Source: JAVJRN01 sp040218415 (GTDB lineage: Bacteria > Bacteroidota > Bacteroidia > Cytophagales > Cyclobacteriaceae). Taken from it: 64,000 nt of DNA. The notes beneath the pieces are model-generated. The model searched no databases, was not told where the DNA came from, and was given only the letters and a program-made list of their open reading frames with translations. A program made the position numbers and the translations under genes. Shown in pieces: positions 38,201 to 45,307 of this stretch. The first letter of the stretch is position 1. Each line of letters starts with the position of its first letter. The stretch lies in contig JAVJRN010000079.1 of the NCBI GenBank assembly GCA_040218415.1, forward strand, positions 1-64,000, written 5' to 3'.

Positions 38201-41200
38201 TTTCATTTAAATCAACAATGGAAGCCAAACCATCATTATTGACATCTACGAAATTATCAATTCGTCCATCTCCATTAACATCAGTTCCTCCACCCTCTAT
38301 GAGGTCAGACAATCCATCATTGTCACTATCAAGATCGAGGTAATCTTTTCTTCCATCTCCATCATGATCCAAATTGGGCAATGGGGTTCCACCATCATCA
38401 GGATCAACATCAAGCGGGAATCCATCTCCATCAGGGTCATTAGCAGATACTGTAATGTATGACAAGGGATACTGGCCATTTGAAGTCATATTTGGTGGTA
38501 GCGTACCATTATTTGCTTCTACAGCATCGGGGATTCCGTCGTTATCCGAATCAAGATCATGATAATCAGGCACTCCGTCTAAGTCATTATCAGCTCGATC
38601 ATCTACACCATCTCCATTAGAATCTGTGAACCCAGCTATGTCAGCATCTCTGTAATTTGGAATTCCGTCATCATCTGCATCTTGACTTGGGTCAACACCC
38701 AATGTACCTGCTTCATCTACATCCGGTATACCATCATTATCAGAATCGCTATCGTTCCTATCTGCTATTCCATCGCTATCATTATCTCCTTTGAATAAAT
38801 AGTCGGGAATATCAGAGAGACCACCTTGTCCATCGCTTCGATCATCGGTATAATTACCATTACCATTGTCGTCCTCATCAATAGTCAGGTCAGCATCATT
38901 ATCATCATTGGTATCTCTCCAATCTCTATCATCTAAACCATCAGAGTTTTGAATGACAGCATTCGACCCTGTAATATTAGAGATATCATTGATTGTCGCT
39001 ACATTGTCAAATGCATCTACAATTCCATCTCCATCTGTATCTGAACTATAATCAACTTCATCTGTGAGACCATTACTATTATCATCCCAATCTCCAAAGC
39101 CATTATTGTCACTATCACTACCTTCAATTCTATCTAATATACCGTCATCATCAGAATCGGTATCTCTAAAGTCTGGCTCACCCAACCCATCAGTATTAAT
39201 AGCAGTGAGAAATACTCCACCAGAATTTGGATCATAGGCATCATCTACGCCATTTCCATCGGAATCTATACCCGTCGGAGCTACATAATTATCCTCCCCT
39301 TGAAATTCAATATTGTCTGGAATACCATCGTTATCACTGTCCAAGTCTCGATAATCATCAATTAAATCACCATCAAAATCAGATTTAGGAAGTTTTGACT
39401 GGCCTCCCGAAAGAATGGTATTATTATCCACTTGGTTCATCAAACCATCATTATCTGGATCATCCAATACAAACTGACCGATATTAATATCAAAACCAGA
39501 TGGCGCTATTCCATTATTCGCTTCGTAAGCATCATACATACCATCGTTATCAGAATCAGAATCAAGGAAATCTGGCGTTCCGTCCTGATCTATATCCATT
39601 CGATCGTCTACACCATCGTTGTTGCTATCCGTAAAACCCGCAATACTGGAATCTCTGTAATTGACTACTCCATCACCATTATCGTCGGCACTTGGATCAA
39701 TACCCGTGCCTCCATCCTCGTCGGTATCAAGAATTCCATCATTATCACTATCAAGATCATTTAAATCAGCAACACCATCATCGTCGTAATCTCCTATAAA
39801 TAAATAGTCAGGAGGCGCAAGCGATCCAGACTGGCCTTCGGTTTTATCATCAGCGAAATTTTTATTTCCATTTCTATCTTCACCAGAAGTTAATACATCA
39901 TCATTATCATCGTCGGTATCCTGCCAGTCAGCATTATCGGCATTGTCCGTATTTTGATGAACTGCATTAGAGGCAGTCACATTTGAAATACCAGCAGAGG
40001 CTCCTGAAGCTTCTGTATCGAAAATATCCCATAGCCCATCAGCGTCAGAATCTACATTATAACCCACTTCATCTGTAATGAGGTTATTTGACCCGACCAA
40101 ATCCCAATCTCCAAAACCATTTGAATTGCTGTCAAAGCCTTCGATAAGGTCTCTCACTCCATCTTCATCCGCATCTGTATCACGAAAATCTTCTCTTCCA
40201 ATATTATCTGTATTGACAGGAGAAATCAGAAATCCTCCATTATTAGGATCATATGTATCATTCAGACCATCATTATCTGTATCTGTAAAAGCACCTGGAG
40301 GGGTATAAGATTGTGAATTGAATGCCTCTCTGTTATCAGCTATACCATCATTATCACTGTCAATATCTCGATAGTCGGGTAGTCCATCAGTACCTCCATC
40401 ACTATTCGTTCTTGGCAGTCGGAATATTTCAGTATTATCATTCCAACCATTGCCATCACTATCTGTATAATCTGCAATTATTCCAGAGGAGAAATCCGCG
40501 CCTCCACCTGCCTCAATTACATCGACAATCCCGTCATTGTCACTATCTAGATCTAAATAATCTGCAGTTCCATCCTGATCAGTATCTCTTGTAGAAATTG
40601 GAGTGGTTAATGTCAGATAGACAGCATCTAAGAGCGTACCATCTTCTCTATAATAAAAATCAACGGAGTGTGAACCCGCAGTGAACGTAATAAGAATTTC
40701 ATCAAAAGGATTAGCTTCATCACTATTATGTAGTGTATCATATACGAACTCACCAGAACCTGTCAGGGGTAGATCATTGTATCGGATTGGATTTGCAGTA
40801 TCATCATCAATCACTACAAAAAAAGAATTATCAGCTCCTGAAGGAGCACTCACTCTTGCTTGAAGCCGGTAGTCTCCTGCACTACTTATCGCATAGGTAA
40901 ATCGAACTCTATTGGCCGCACTGGCGCCAGGAAAGCTAGTAGAATTTATATTGGTCGTCACATACTCTCCTCCATTGGCTGATATCGATGACACTGTACT
41001 AAAATTCGACCCTACAATTGCATCTTCAGCTTCTATGAAAAACGCGAAAGTTGGAGTATTGTCTTCAATACCGTTATTATCCAGATCTGTACCTCCATTT
41101 TCGACTACATCGGGAATACCGTCATTATCAGAATCCAAATCTAATGCGTTAGGTATTCCATCTTTGTCTGTATCAAACTGATCATTAATCCCGTCGTTGT

Positions 41201-42773
41201 TTGTATCCACAAAATCAGGAAAGTCCGCATCCAAATAATTTGGTATGCCATCACTATCTAGATCTGCATTAATGTCACCTTCCGTATTATCAGGAATACC
41301 ATCATCATCATTATCCGCATCAACATAGTTCGGAATTCCATCATTGTCACTATCACAATCATATGTAAAAAGAATGATTTGTGAATTTAATTGTAAATAC
41401 CCATATGACCATGTGTTATGAAGGTCTCGATCTGAACTTGACCATGTATGTGGTACAGTATTAGTCCCATTTAACTCTATCTCCGGATTAGAGTTATACT
41501 CTCCCCCCCTATTCGAATCATCCCAATAAATTTGGTTAAACGTGGTTGATGGCCTTATATCATTCATCGTAATACCTACAGTATTATTTTCAACATCATA
41601 AAGCGGAAGGTGGATTGGGCCGGCGGTATAACGACCAGTAACACTTAGTAATGTACCAGATAGAACAGCGTTATCATTACCATCCAAACCATTCCAAATC
41701 AACGTCTGCGCTACATTTGCTGTAGCCTCAGCTTCAATGATTACATCTGCAGAATTACTTTGATAACCAGGACTACCATTAAGGTCTACAACTATAGACA
41801 CAATTCCAGCTAAGTTAGACTTGAAGGTTACTGCTGCGGAAGCCGTACCATCAGCATTACATATTGTATTAAAATCGGATATTGTTACTTCAGGGAGTGT
41901 TGCTGTTGGGTACACTTCAATATCAGGATTATTCAAAAATAAATCATATTCTGGAAGAGCAGTATTAGTGTTGTTTTGACTTTTTCTTCGCTCCCTAAAA
42001 TCAGTACTAACTGCTGTTGTAGAACCTACTGAATTAGCATAAACAAGCATTCCAAAAGGCTGAATCCCCCTTAAATCAAGCTCTTTCACATAAAACCCAT
42101 CACCAACATTATCAACCAAGGTAAATAACTGAAATTCTGTAGACAGCCGTGCACCCGACGAACCAGCATTAAATGACCATGATTTCGCATGTAGCCGACC
42201 AACCTTTTCTTCAGTCCCATCATACACTGAAAAATCCCAGATATCATACCAACTGCGTTCCTGAGTACCTGTCTCTTGGAAAGAAACCCAGAAATCCTGA
42301 TCCACACCTGTATTGTTTGTATAGGATAAGGCGTCATACCCAGCCCCACCCACTATAGCACTCGGACCCGCTGTAGCTTGAGCATAAGTTCCAATAACTC
42401 CACTTTGAGGTAAAAGAGTTGCATCGTTCGGGGAGTTTTGATCGCGGAGTAATGTAGTTTGCATTACTTGAGCATTCGCATTATCATACAAGGTGACAAT
42501 TAGGTCTGTCTGACCTCCTCCGTCGTTAAATCTCCTCAATCCATAATATAAGGTTTCACCTGCTCGAATATAGATATATACCTTCTCATCATCCGTGGCA
42601 TCAGGTTTCAGAAAATTATTCGAATTAAGAGCATCATCAGTTTGTAGATAACCGATAAACGTATTCGAGCCATTTGCGGATCCCGTATTGTTTGGAGTAA
42701 CATTTTTGGAACCTTCGGCAAATACATGAATATAACCGAAAATTATAAGGGTAATAAGGCCTAATCGAAGCAT
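29229..42773 (-). CDS. giant T9SS-secreted protein with thrombospondin type 3-like calcium-binding repeats (4514 aa)
   Basis: Signal peptide at residues 1-20 (FGYIHVFAEGSKN). The N-terminal module (about 20-470) parallels the downstream paralogue: GYLQTDDALNSNNFLK against GYLQHDDGGNSNNFLK, then LYYGLRR and LIWNGLDGNDNAV. About 3,800 residues of DLDSDNDGIPD-type loops follow. Inserts lie at about 571-724 (CBM6-like, FIEAEDAIVGSNFS), 2353-2481 (F5/8 type C-like, TRYIRITRTN) and 3536-3671 (TRFIRITKDG). The C-terminal end carries a fibronectin-like pre-domain (LPVTLISFSAQFIEEKVLLR) and a type A T9SS sorting domain (IYPNPVKEIMNIRF, ending QKFFVE). It is expected to be a surface or secreted rod needing calcium. 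The insert domains suggest carbohydrate binding. At 13.5 kb it is a major secretion load for the cell. Confidence 0.9.
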   Translation of the reverse strand: MLRLGLITLIIFGYIHVFAEGSKNVTPNNTGSANGSNTFIGYLQTDDALNSNNFLKPDATDDEKVYIYIRAGETLYYGLRRFNDGGGQTDLIVTLYDNANAQVMQTTLLRDQNSPNDATLLPQSGVIGTYAQATAGPSAIVGGAGYDALSYTNNTGVDQDFWVSFQETGTQERSWYDIWDFSVYDGTEEKVGRLHAKSWSFNAGSSGARLSTEFQLFTLVDNVGDGFYVKELDLRGIQPFGMLVYANSVGSTTAVSTDFRERRKSQNNTNTALPEYDLFLNNPDIEVYPTATLPEVTISDFNTICNADGTASAAVTFKSNLAGIVSIVVDLNGSPGYQSNSADVIIEAEATANVAQTLIWNGLDGNDNAVLSGTLLSVTGRYTAGPIHLPLYDVENNTVGITMNDIRPSTTFNQIYWDDSNRGGEYNSNPEIELNGTNTVPHTWSSSDRDLHNTWSYGYLQLNSQIILFTYDCDSDNDGIPNYVDADNDDDGIPDNTEGDINADLDSDGIPNYLDADFPDFVDTNNDGINDQFDTDKDGIPNALDLDSDNDGIPDVVENGGTDLDNNGIEDNTPTFAFFIEAEDAIVGSNFSTVSSISANGGEYVTTNINSTSFPGASAANRVRFTYAISSAGDYRLQARVSAPSGADNSFFVVIDDDTANPIRYNDLPLTGSGEFVYDTLHNSDEANPFDEILITFTAGSHSVDFYYREDGTLLDAVYLTLTTPISTRDTDQDGTADYLDLDSDNDGIVDVIEAGGGADFSSGIIADYTDSDGNGWNDNTEIFRLPRTNSDGGTDGLPDYRDIDSDNDGIADNREAFNSQSYTPPGAFTDTDNDGLNDTYDPNNGGFLISPVNTDNIGREDFRDTDADEDGVRDLIEGFDSNSNGFGDWDLVGSNNLITDEVGYNVDSDADGLWDIFDTEASGASAGISNVTASNAVHQNTDNADNADWQDTDDDNDDVLTSGEDRNGNKNFADDKTEGQSGSLAPPDYLFIGDYDDDGVADLNDLDSDNDGILDTDEDGGTGIDPSADDNGDGVVNYRDSSIAGFTDSNNDGVDDRMDIDQDGTPDFLDSDSDNDGMYDAYEANNGIAPSGFDINIGQFVLDDPDNDGLMNQVDNNTILSGGQSKLPKSDFDGDLIDDYRDLDSDNDGIPDNIEFQGEDNYVAPTGIDSDGNGVDDAYDPNSGGVFLTAINTDGLGEPDFRDTDSDDDGILDRIEGSDSDNNGFGDWDDNSNGLTDEVDYSSDTDGDGIVDAFDNVATINDISNITGSNAVIQNSDGLDDRDWRDTNDDNDADLTIDEDDNGNGNYTDDRSDGQGGLSDIPDYLFKGDNDSDGIADRNDSDSDNDGIPDVDEAGTLGVDPSQDADDDGIPNYRDADIAGFTDSNGDGVDDRADNDLDGVPDYHDLDSDNDGIPDAVEANNGTLPPNMTSNGQYPLSYITVSANDPDGDGFPLDVDPDDGGTPLPNLDHDGDGRKDYLDLDSDNDGLSDLIEGGGTDVNGDGRIDNFVDVNNDGLASIVDLNESGTPFTYPNSDSDSLNDYLDVDSDGDGIADATEQGGRDTNSDGELDGFVDTDNDGFSDVVDTDNGGTSLTFNDQDGDGLQNYQDLDSDNDGLSDISEGGGADADGNGLVDGSDLDANNNGYYDSVELNPFPGGDTDNDGQPDFADIDSDNDGIVDAIEIGLTVDANGRINGFLDNNGNGLNDGQEGAAISPPDSDSDNIEDHLDLDSDNDGIVDIVEAQTKSTFLSISGNDTDGDGLDDAYDPDNGGTLLIPVNTDGTGEPDYLDDDSDGDGILDIIEGDDANKDGFGDWDSDLDGVFTDEVGFNTDLDLDGILDIFDTFGGLGSANIVGSNTANQDTDNDDEFDFQDLDDDGDGINTGDGTGGTETNVFGDDPDGNIPNYLYKTRDEDGDTIEDTDDLDSDNDGIVDTDEDGGVGIDPSADADGDGRLNYEDPDFAGFVDTDNNGTDDRYDTDRDGVPDFLDLDSDNDGIPDAIEANQGIVPSVGFTVANANYDPANDADGDGLADAVDNGVTSNIVNPDTDADGIKDVLDLDSDNDGLTDNRESQVAGGSYIAPVKGDSDNDGLLNVYDGNTGATTITPVITNGSVPDYLNLDSDGDGLNDIIEGHDANSDGFADWDTDGDNSITNEIGYNADRDRDGLWNIYDTNNTVKGITNIDASNADYQDTNLDGSPDYRDVDDDGDGINTVDEDRDPSDGNYANDFTQGGVTIPDYLFFPDKDGDGILDAIDLDSDDDGISNVDEYVNAVYGSGGTPFDDADGDNIYNYLDASDVNNGSFIDINGDGVDDQVDQDYDGIPNFFDIDSDNDGIVDAIEAGGIDANNDGRQDVVYAISQNNVGTVNPANALGNPLSDPLAYSEVRSGDNITLDLGDTILSGSVVYVYLARLQPSGDNAEADITQSEDGTNFSNTQSYTSSVDVSNTTPYEVLTYTTTADTRYIRITRTNRGVAVYGARFMYKSEDFDSDGLPDYLDLDSDNDGISDNQEGQSETRIEPSGVDTDKDGLDNSYDVDNGGTAIDPINTDRLVATYGDSEPDYRDLESDGDGVEDRIEGHDQNVNGFADWDTAQDDNDYTTETGYNTDTDNDGIVDLFDVFAGFGVNNINGTIAALQDADSDGTRDWRDNDDDGDEVLTRNENFNANNFWYDDRNQGGGASPDYLFFADRDQDGLADNVSFDSDSDGIPNTVEIGELSNPYNDGDGDGIPAFQDSSEPGFADINNDGIDDRYDTDLDGIPDFLDLDSDNDGIPDALEANGGIRPVGMNSEGQYPAAYTQANDANENGLVDDVEPSQGGTALSLPDSDGDGLEDYKDLDSDNDGIPDIIEAGGADSDNDGVGDAFSDSDSDGLANAVDVDNGGSAYILEDLDGDGLPNYIDADTDNDGLSDLYEADGTDVTNDGLADVLTDTDADGWVDLYDSDNGGTALIIRDKDNDGNENYRDLDSDNDGIPDAIERNGGSLPANMNANGQYTSAYVAGSNDTDSDGLLNDTDGTTPTIVSTDGDGLPDHLDIDSDNDGIQDIIEAGGVDANNNGRVDNFVDTDGDGLADTFDSDNSGTALAIPDSDGDGILPDYRDIDADNDGIPDIVEMGGADINNDGLPANPNTDSDNDGWSDTFDSNNGGTALNIVDIDGDGLFGFQDLDSDNDGLSDVLEVNGTVDSDNDGVPDVTTDSDVDGWPDTFDNNNGAAPYTYRDTDGDGLNDFADLDSDNDGLPDALEANDGVLPANMNANGQYSTFSDTDGDGYSNDRDASNGGVLYADTDTDGDSYIDRYDLDSDNDGIPDAVEANGGSLPSNMDANGTYSVFTDTDNDGLHNDVDTDNSGTPLANPNSDNGISGGDTNRPDYRDLDADADGIVDVVEAGGLDGDNDGIIGTGIPSDNDNDGLADTVDPDDSGSALPYTDSDSDGSPNYRDTDSDNDSVDDLIEAFDSNIDVTNSGGTVDGVAGVNPSGLDSDNDGIDNNFEGAIPSFQDTDGTGGIDVFDTDDDGDGIPSTDENADINPANGTPDYLEITTNPCGANSVQVYPIDADITPSNGVSEADSDEAIGAPDGVTVLFDTGGDELDFDMRTTDVGTISVTWKKQTGDVGISTMTILESVDDGSYTTLGTSTTNDDVNFITSLFSPATNTRFIRITKDGPVPDFEVDAIGFCLLDSDNDLVADREDLDDDNDGIPDVTEVSSFGNDPSGDDDFDGQLNYEDVDIADFLDTNTDNVNDNFDQDLDGIPNHLDLDSDNDGIPDAIEANNGNRPINMTVNGRYLSSYVVSNDGDSDGLANDVDTDNSGSVFANPNSDGDANVDFLDLDSDNDGISDIIEAGGVDIDNNGRLDGNTDANDDGLISIVDSNEGGSALTVPDSDGDGFKNYRDVDSDNDGIADIREAGGADADGNGKVDISTDTDGDGWVNIHDADNGGSVLILTDTDGDGRRNYLDLDSDNDGLPDALEANGGTLPSDMDSDGQYGTLTDTDGDGLHDNVDTDNSGTALLIPNTDGLAGADYLDLDSDNDGLPDIIENGGLDVNNNGRVDNPTDTDGDGIVDAYDPDNGGTALTINDSDGDGLPTYRDLDADNDGIPDVIEFGGTDANGDGQTDNSTDNDGDGWSNTYDSDNGGTPFSNLDMDGDGLNNNIDLDTDSDGIADAYEGNGGPLPAEMNADGQYTSLLDTDGDGLHNNLDTNNGGTRLTIPNTDGTDGPDFRDIDSDGDGIFDYIEAFDDDENGNASNDFVSRAATYELNNGSGQYPATDTDSDGIPDWLEDTNGDGRPNYLDPSNAAYFDADGDGLVNLHDENSGGIAYSGVSGEPDNNGNGRPNQYDSDDDIALPVTLISFSAQFIEEKVLLRWVTATEIDNDYFDIQRSIDGIEFETIDRVKGAGFSNELIEYDLIDAEPHAGINYYRLLQVDFDGDFEYSSLVSVQVDLTDLQILIYPNPVKEIMNIRFNNRVGNIELTLTDIGGGVVLKTQMIFDHNKEAINLDLSELTSGIYFLNIENSGVLHQQKFFVE
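29790..41360 (-). repeat. coding tandem repeat array (thrombospondin type 3-like) in the 4514-aa protein
   Basis: This is the same repeat family as in the neighbouring giant gene. The higher-order unit carrying IEGxDxNxxGFxDWD recurs about five times in the N-terminal two thirds. The C-terminal third is made of a shorter unit (DSDNDGIPDxIEAGGxDxDNDG, then DSDNDGLPDALEANGG) without the long unit, so the protein has two repeat regimes. Confidence 0.82.
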
Positions 42774-43347
42774 AAAATTTTTTGATATAAAATCATTACA
42801 AAGATTACCAGTAAAACCTGCACTCGAAACTATTGAGACTTGTTTATACCGAGAAAAAATCTATGTTTAACTAAATTTTGCCGGAAGAAGTGTCAAAGAT
42901 TAGGCGAAACGAGCATAAAAACAAGTTCATCCAAGGAGCATTCTTATATTAATTCTAAAATAGTTGTGACTTGATTAAAAGACGAAATATTAAAGGTTTT
43001 CGGAAATGACTTTTAATTTTTTCTCGTAGTTTTTGACATGAAAACTATAGACAGAAAACCATATTAATTATTTATGGTTAGCATTTTAAATTTTCGCTAA
43101 CAAAAATTAGAAACTTAATCCTCGGATCTTCTATTTTAATGATTCTCAAGTTTAGATTAATCTTATTTTGGTTAGGATCAAATTAATTCCGATAATTTAC
43201 CATCTTATTGAGAAGCAATGTGCTCCTATTCTGCAGTAGGATATTTAAATAACTAGCCAGAAAAGTTTTTTATAAAAAATTATAGGAATAGTAACTATTG
43301 GCAAGTCATAACCCTATATTTGCATTTTTTAATATTATTATTTAACA
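42774..43347. promoter_or_regulatory. 574-bp AT-rich intergenic region between divergent giant gene and cold-shock gene
   Basis: It holds the promoter region of the 4514-aa gene (minus strand, near 42774-42900) and that of the cold-shock gene (near 43290-43347). Many T/A runs are present and no open frame of note. I found no recognisable RNA gene. A long leader for the giant gene or an unknown small RNA could be hidden here. Confidence 0.4.
43315..43322 (+). promoter_or_regulatory. TAnnTTTG -7 element of the cold-shock gene
   Basis: TATATTTG fits the Bacteroidota -7 consensus and lies 25 bases before the ATG at 43348. An upstream TTG at 43298-43300 is closer (14 bases) than the usual -33 spacing. 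This leaves only a short leader, unlike the long 5' leaders of enterobacterial cspA. Confidence 0.5.
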
Positions 43348-43539
43348 ATGAACAGAGGCACAGTAAAATTCTTCAACGATTCCAAAGGATTCGGATTTAT
43401 AACAGAAGAAGGCTCAAACAAAGAACATTTTGTACACATCTCAGGCTTAATCGATGAAATTCGTGAAGGCGATTCAGTAGAATTCGAGCTCAAAGAAGGT
43501 AAAAAAGGATTAAACGCAGTAAACGTTAAAGTAATTTAA
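43348..43539 (+). CDS. cold-shock domain protein (CspA family)
   Basis: A 63-residue single cold-shock domain. It has the opening MNRGTVKFFNDSKGFGFI with RNP1 KGFGFI (residues 13-18) and RNP2 HFVHIS (27-32), and ends with GLNAVNVKVI. It binds single-stranded RNA/DNA and acts as an RNA chaperone in the cytoplasm. The length is slightly below the usual 65-70 and matches short Bacteroidota Csps. It is transcribed alone, with a promoter-like motif before it and a strong terminator after it. Whether it is cold-induced cannot be told. Confidence 0.95.
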   Translation: MNRGTVKFFNDSKGFGFITEEGSNKEHFVHISGLIDEIREGDSVEFELKEGKKGLNAVNVKVI

Positions 43540-43567
43540 CTAAGCGCATTTTATACTTATTTGCATG

Positions 43568-43596
43568 AAGCCTGTCTATATGACAGGCTTTTTTTA
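43568..43596 (+). terminator. intrinsic terminator of the cold-shock gene
   Basis: Perfect stem AAGCCTGTC - TATAT - GACAGGCTT followed by TTTTT, 29 bases after the stop codon. Confidence 0.9.
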
Positions 43597-43633
43597 TGTC
43601 AAAAATATTTCCAATCGGTGTGATAACCTTATC

Positions 43634-43641
43634 TAGCTTTG
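43634..43641 (+). promoter_or_regulatory. TAnnTTTG -7 element of the GNAT-nitrilase gene
   Basis: TAGCTTTG fits the Bacteroidota -7 consensus and lies 15 bases before the ATG at 43656, which implies a very short leader. Confidence 0.5.
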
Positions 43642-43655
43642 TAATTTTATAAGTT

Positions 43656-45173
43656 ATGGAAATAGAAAATATTGAACTTACCCAATTAAGCTTACACGAC
43701 TATCAAGAGCTCAAAAAAGCCATGATAGATTCTTATTCGAATATGCCCAATCCCTATTGGGAAGAGCACGAGATAAAAACACTCATTGATAAGTTTCCAG
43801 AGGGACAAGCAGTCATCAAGGTAAATAATCAAATTGCCGGTTGTGCCTTGGCACTCATCGTTGACTATCAGAAGTTTGGTGACAAACATACGTACAAGCA
43901 AATTACTGGCAATTACACATTTAGTTCCATTGATTTAGATGGAGATACGCTATATGGAATAGATATTTTTGTAAAGCCAGAATTCAGAGGACTTAGGCTT
44001 GGCAGAAGACTTTACGATTATAGAAAAGAACTATGTGTGAAGCTCAATCTGAAAGAAATCGTATTTGGTGGGCGTATTCCTATGTATTACAAATACGCCA
44101 AAGAACTCACACCTCTTCAGTATATAGACAAAGTAAAACGAAGAGAAATTCACGATCCGGTATTCAACTTCCAGATTTCGAATGATTATTATCCTTCCAA
44201 ATTATTAAAAAATTATTTGGAGAAGGATCTCGATTCAATGAAATATGCTGTCTTGTTGAAGTGGAACAATCTGAATTATGAAAAGGACGAACCGATCGGC
44301 AGCAGCACAAAAACGGTAGTAAGACTAGGTCTTATTCAATGGCAAATGAGACCATACAAAAGCTTAGAGGATCTCATGCAGCAGGCAGAATATTTTATTG
44401 ATGCCGTCTCAGGATATAGAAGCGATTTTGCCTTATTCCCTGAGTTTTTCAATGCGCCGCTGATGGCTGAAAACAACCATCTCAATGAGGCTCAAGCCAT
44501 TAGAGAACTAGCCAAACATACAGAGGATATTGTTCAAAAATTTGGTGAGTTGGCGATCTCCTACAATATCAATATTATCACAGGGAGTATGCCTGAAATT
44601 GTGGATGGTCACTTATACAATGTTGGCTACCTATGCAAGCGAGATGGATCTACTGAACGGTTTGAAAAACTACACGTTACACCGGATGAAGCGAAAGTTT
44701 GGGGAATGCAGGGCGGAGACTCCATAAAAGTTTTCGATACTGACTGTGGGAAAATCGGGATTTTGATTTGCTATGATGTGGAGTTTCCTGAGCTTGGAAG
44801 ATTGCTCGCTGATCGCGGTATGGATATTCTTTTTGTGCCTTTTCTTACAGATACACAAAATGGATACTCACGCGTGAGAAATTGTGCTCAAGCCCGAGCC
44901 ATAGAAAATGAGTGCTATGTGGCTATCGCCGGAAGTGTAGGAAACTTACCTAAAGTGCATAATATGGACATACAGTATGCGCAATCCATGGTTTTCACTC
45001 CATGTGATTTTGCCTTTCCTGCAAATGGTATAAAAGCTGAGGCAACACCCAATACTGAAATGATACTGATCGCCGATGTGGATCTTGTATTATTAAAAGA
45101 GCTTAACCAAATGGGAAGTGTGAGAAATCTTAAGGATCGAAGAACAGATATTTTCAGTTTGAAGCTTCGATAA
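43656..45173 (+). CDS. bifunctional GNAT acetyltransferase - carbon-nitrogen hydrolase (nitrilase superfamily)
   Basis: A 505-residue fusion. Residues about 5-190 form a GNAT domain, with the acetyl-CoA motif region FVKPEFRGLRLGRRLYDYRK (about 105-124). Residues about 220-495 form a nitrilase-superfamily amidase with the triad E263 (ALFPEFF), K338 (RFEKLHV) and C372 (ILICYDVEFPE), all intact. The same two-domain order is known in other bacteria, and the amidase part resembles omega-amidase/N-carbamoyl-type enzymes. Reaction inferred: acetylation of an amine and hydrolysis of an amide or nitrile of a related small molecule; the substrate is not established. It is a single gene with a short leader and a stem-loop after the stop. 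Confidence 0.88.
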   Translation: MEIENIELTQLSLHDYQELKKAMIDSYSNMPNPYWEEHEIKTLIDKFPEGQAVIKVNNQIAGCALALIVDYQKFGDKHTYKQITGNYTFSSIDLDGDTLYGIDIFVKPEFRGLRLGRRLYDYRKELCVKLNLKEIVFGGRIPMYYKYAKELTPLQYIDKVKRREIHDPVFNFQISNDYYPSKLLKNYLEKDLDSMKYAVLLKWNNLNYEKDEPIGSSTKTVVRLGLIQWQMRPYKSLEDLMQQAEYFIDAVSGYRSDFALFPEFFNAPLMAENNHLNEAQAIRELAKHTEDIVQKFGELAISYNINIITGSMPEIVDGHLYNVGYLCKRDGSTERFEKLHVTPDEAKVWGMQGGDSIKVFDTDCGKIGILICYDVEFPELGRLLADRGMDILFVPFLTDTQNGYSRVRNCAQARAIENECYVAIAGSVGNLPKVHNMDIQYAQSMVFTPCDFAFPANGIKAEATPNTEMILIADVDLVLLKELNQMGSVRNLKDRRTDIFSLKLR

Positions 45174-45191
45174 TCAGAAATTTGATAGGTT

Positions 45192-45235
45192 CATAGGCGC
45201 TACAGTTGAGCCGTACTGGCCAAATAGCGCTTATG
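45192..45235. terminator. possible stem-loop downstream of the nitrilase gene
   Basis: Arms CATAGGCGCTA (45192-45202) and TAGCGCTTATG (45225-45235) pair with one mismatch. An inner CAGT/ACTG pair narrows the loop. A short T run (45241-45245) follows on the plus strand. It is between the convergent stops at 45173 and 45308. Confidence 0.4.
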
Positions 45236-45307
45236 TTCCATTTTTAATCCATCAAGGTAATCGATCGTCGTTGAGAAAATACGATCCTTGCAGTTTTACA
45301 TCATCAA

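Noticed and set aside
19070..41360. Regularly recurring short words resembling CRISPR repeats
   Set aside because: They are codon-level repeats inside an open reading frame, with no constant repeat length, no unique spacers and no cas genes.
18526..42773. Dozens of open frames of 60-246 codons on the plus strand within the giant genes (e.g. 23171-23911, 22265-22681)
   Set aside because: They are antisense shadows of the Asp/Gly-rich repeat codons and read as low-complexity Ser/Pro or His/Tyr-rich peptides.
45192..45235. Sixth attC-like palindrome
   Set aside because: The stem is short, lies between convergent chromosomal genes, and lacks AAC/GTT end heptamers; a weak terminator explains it better.
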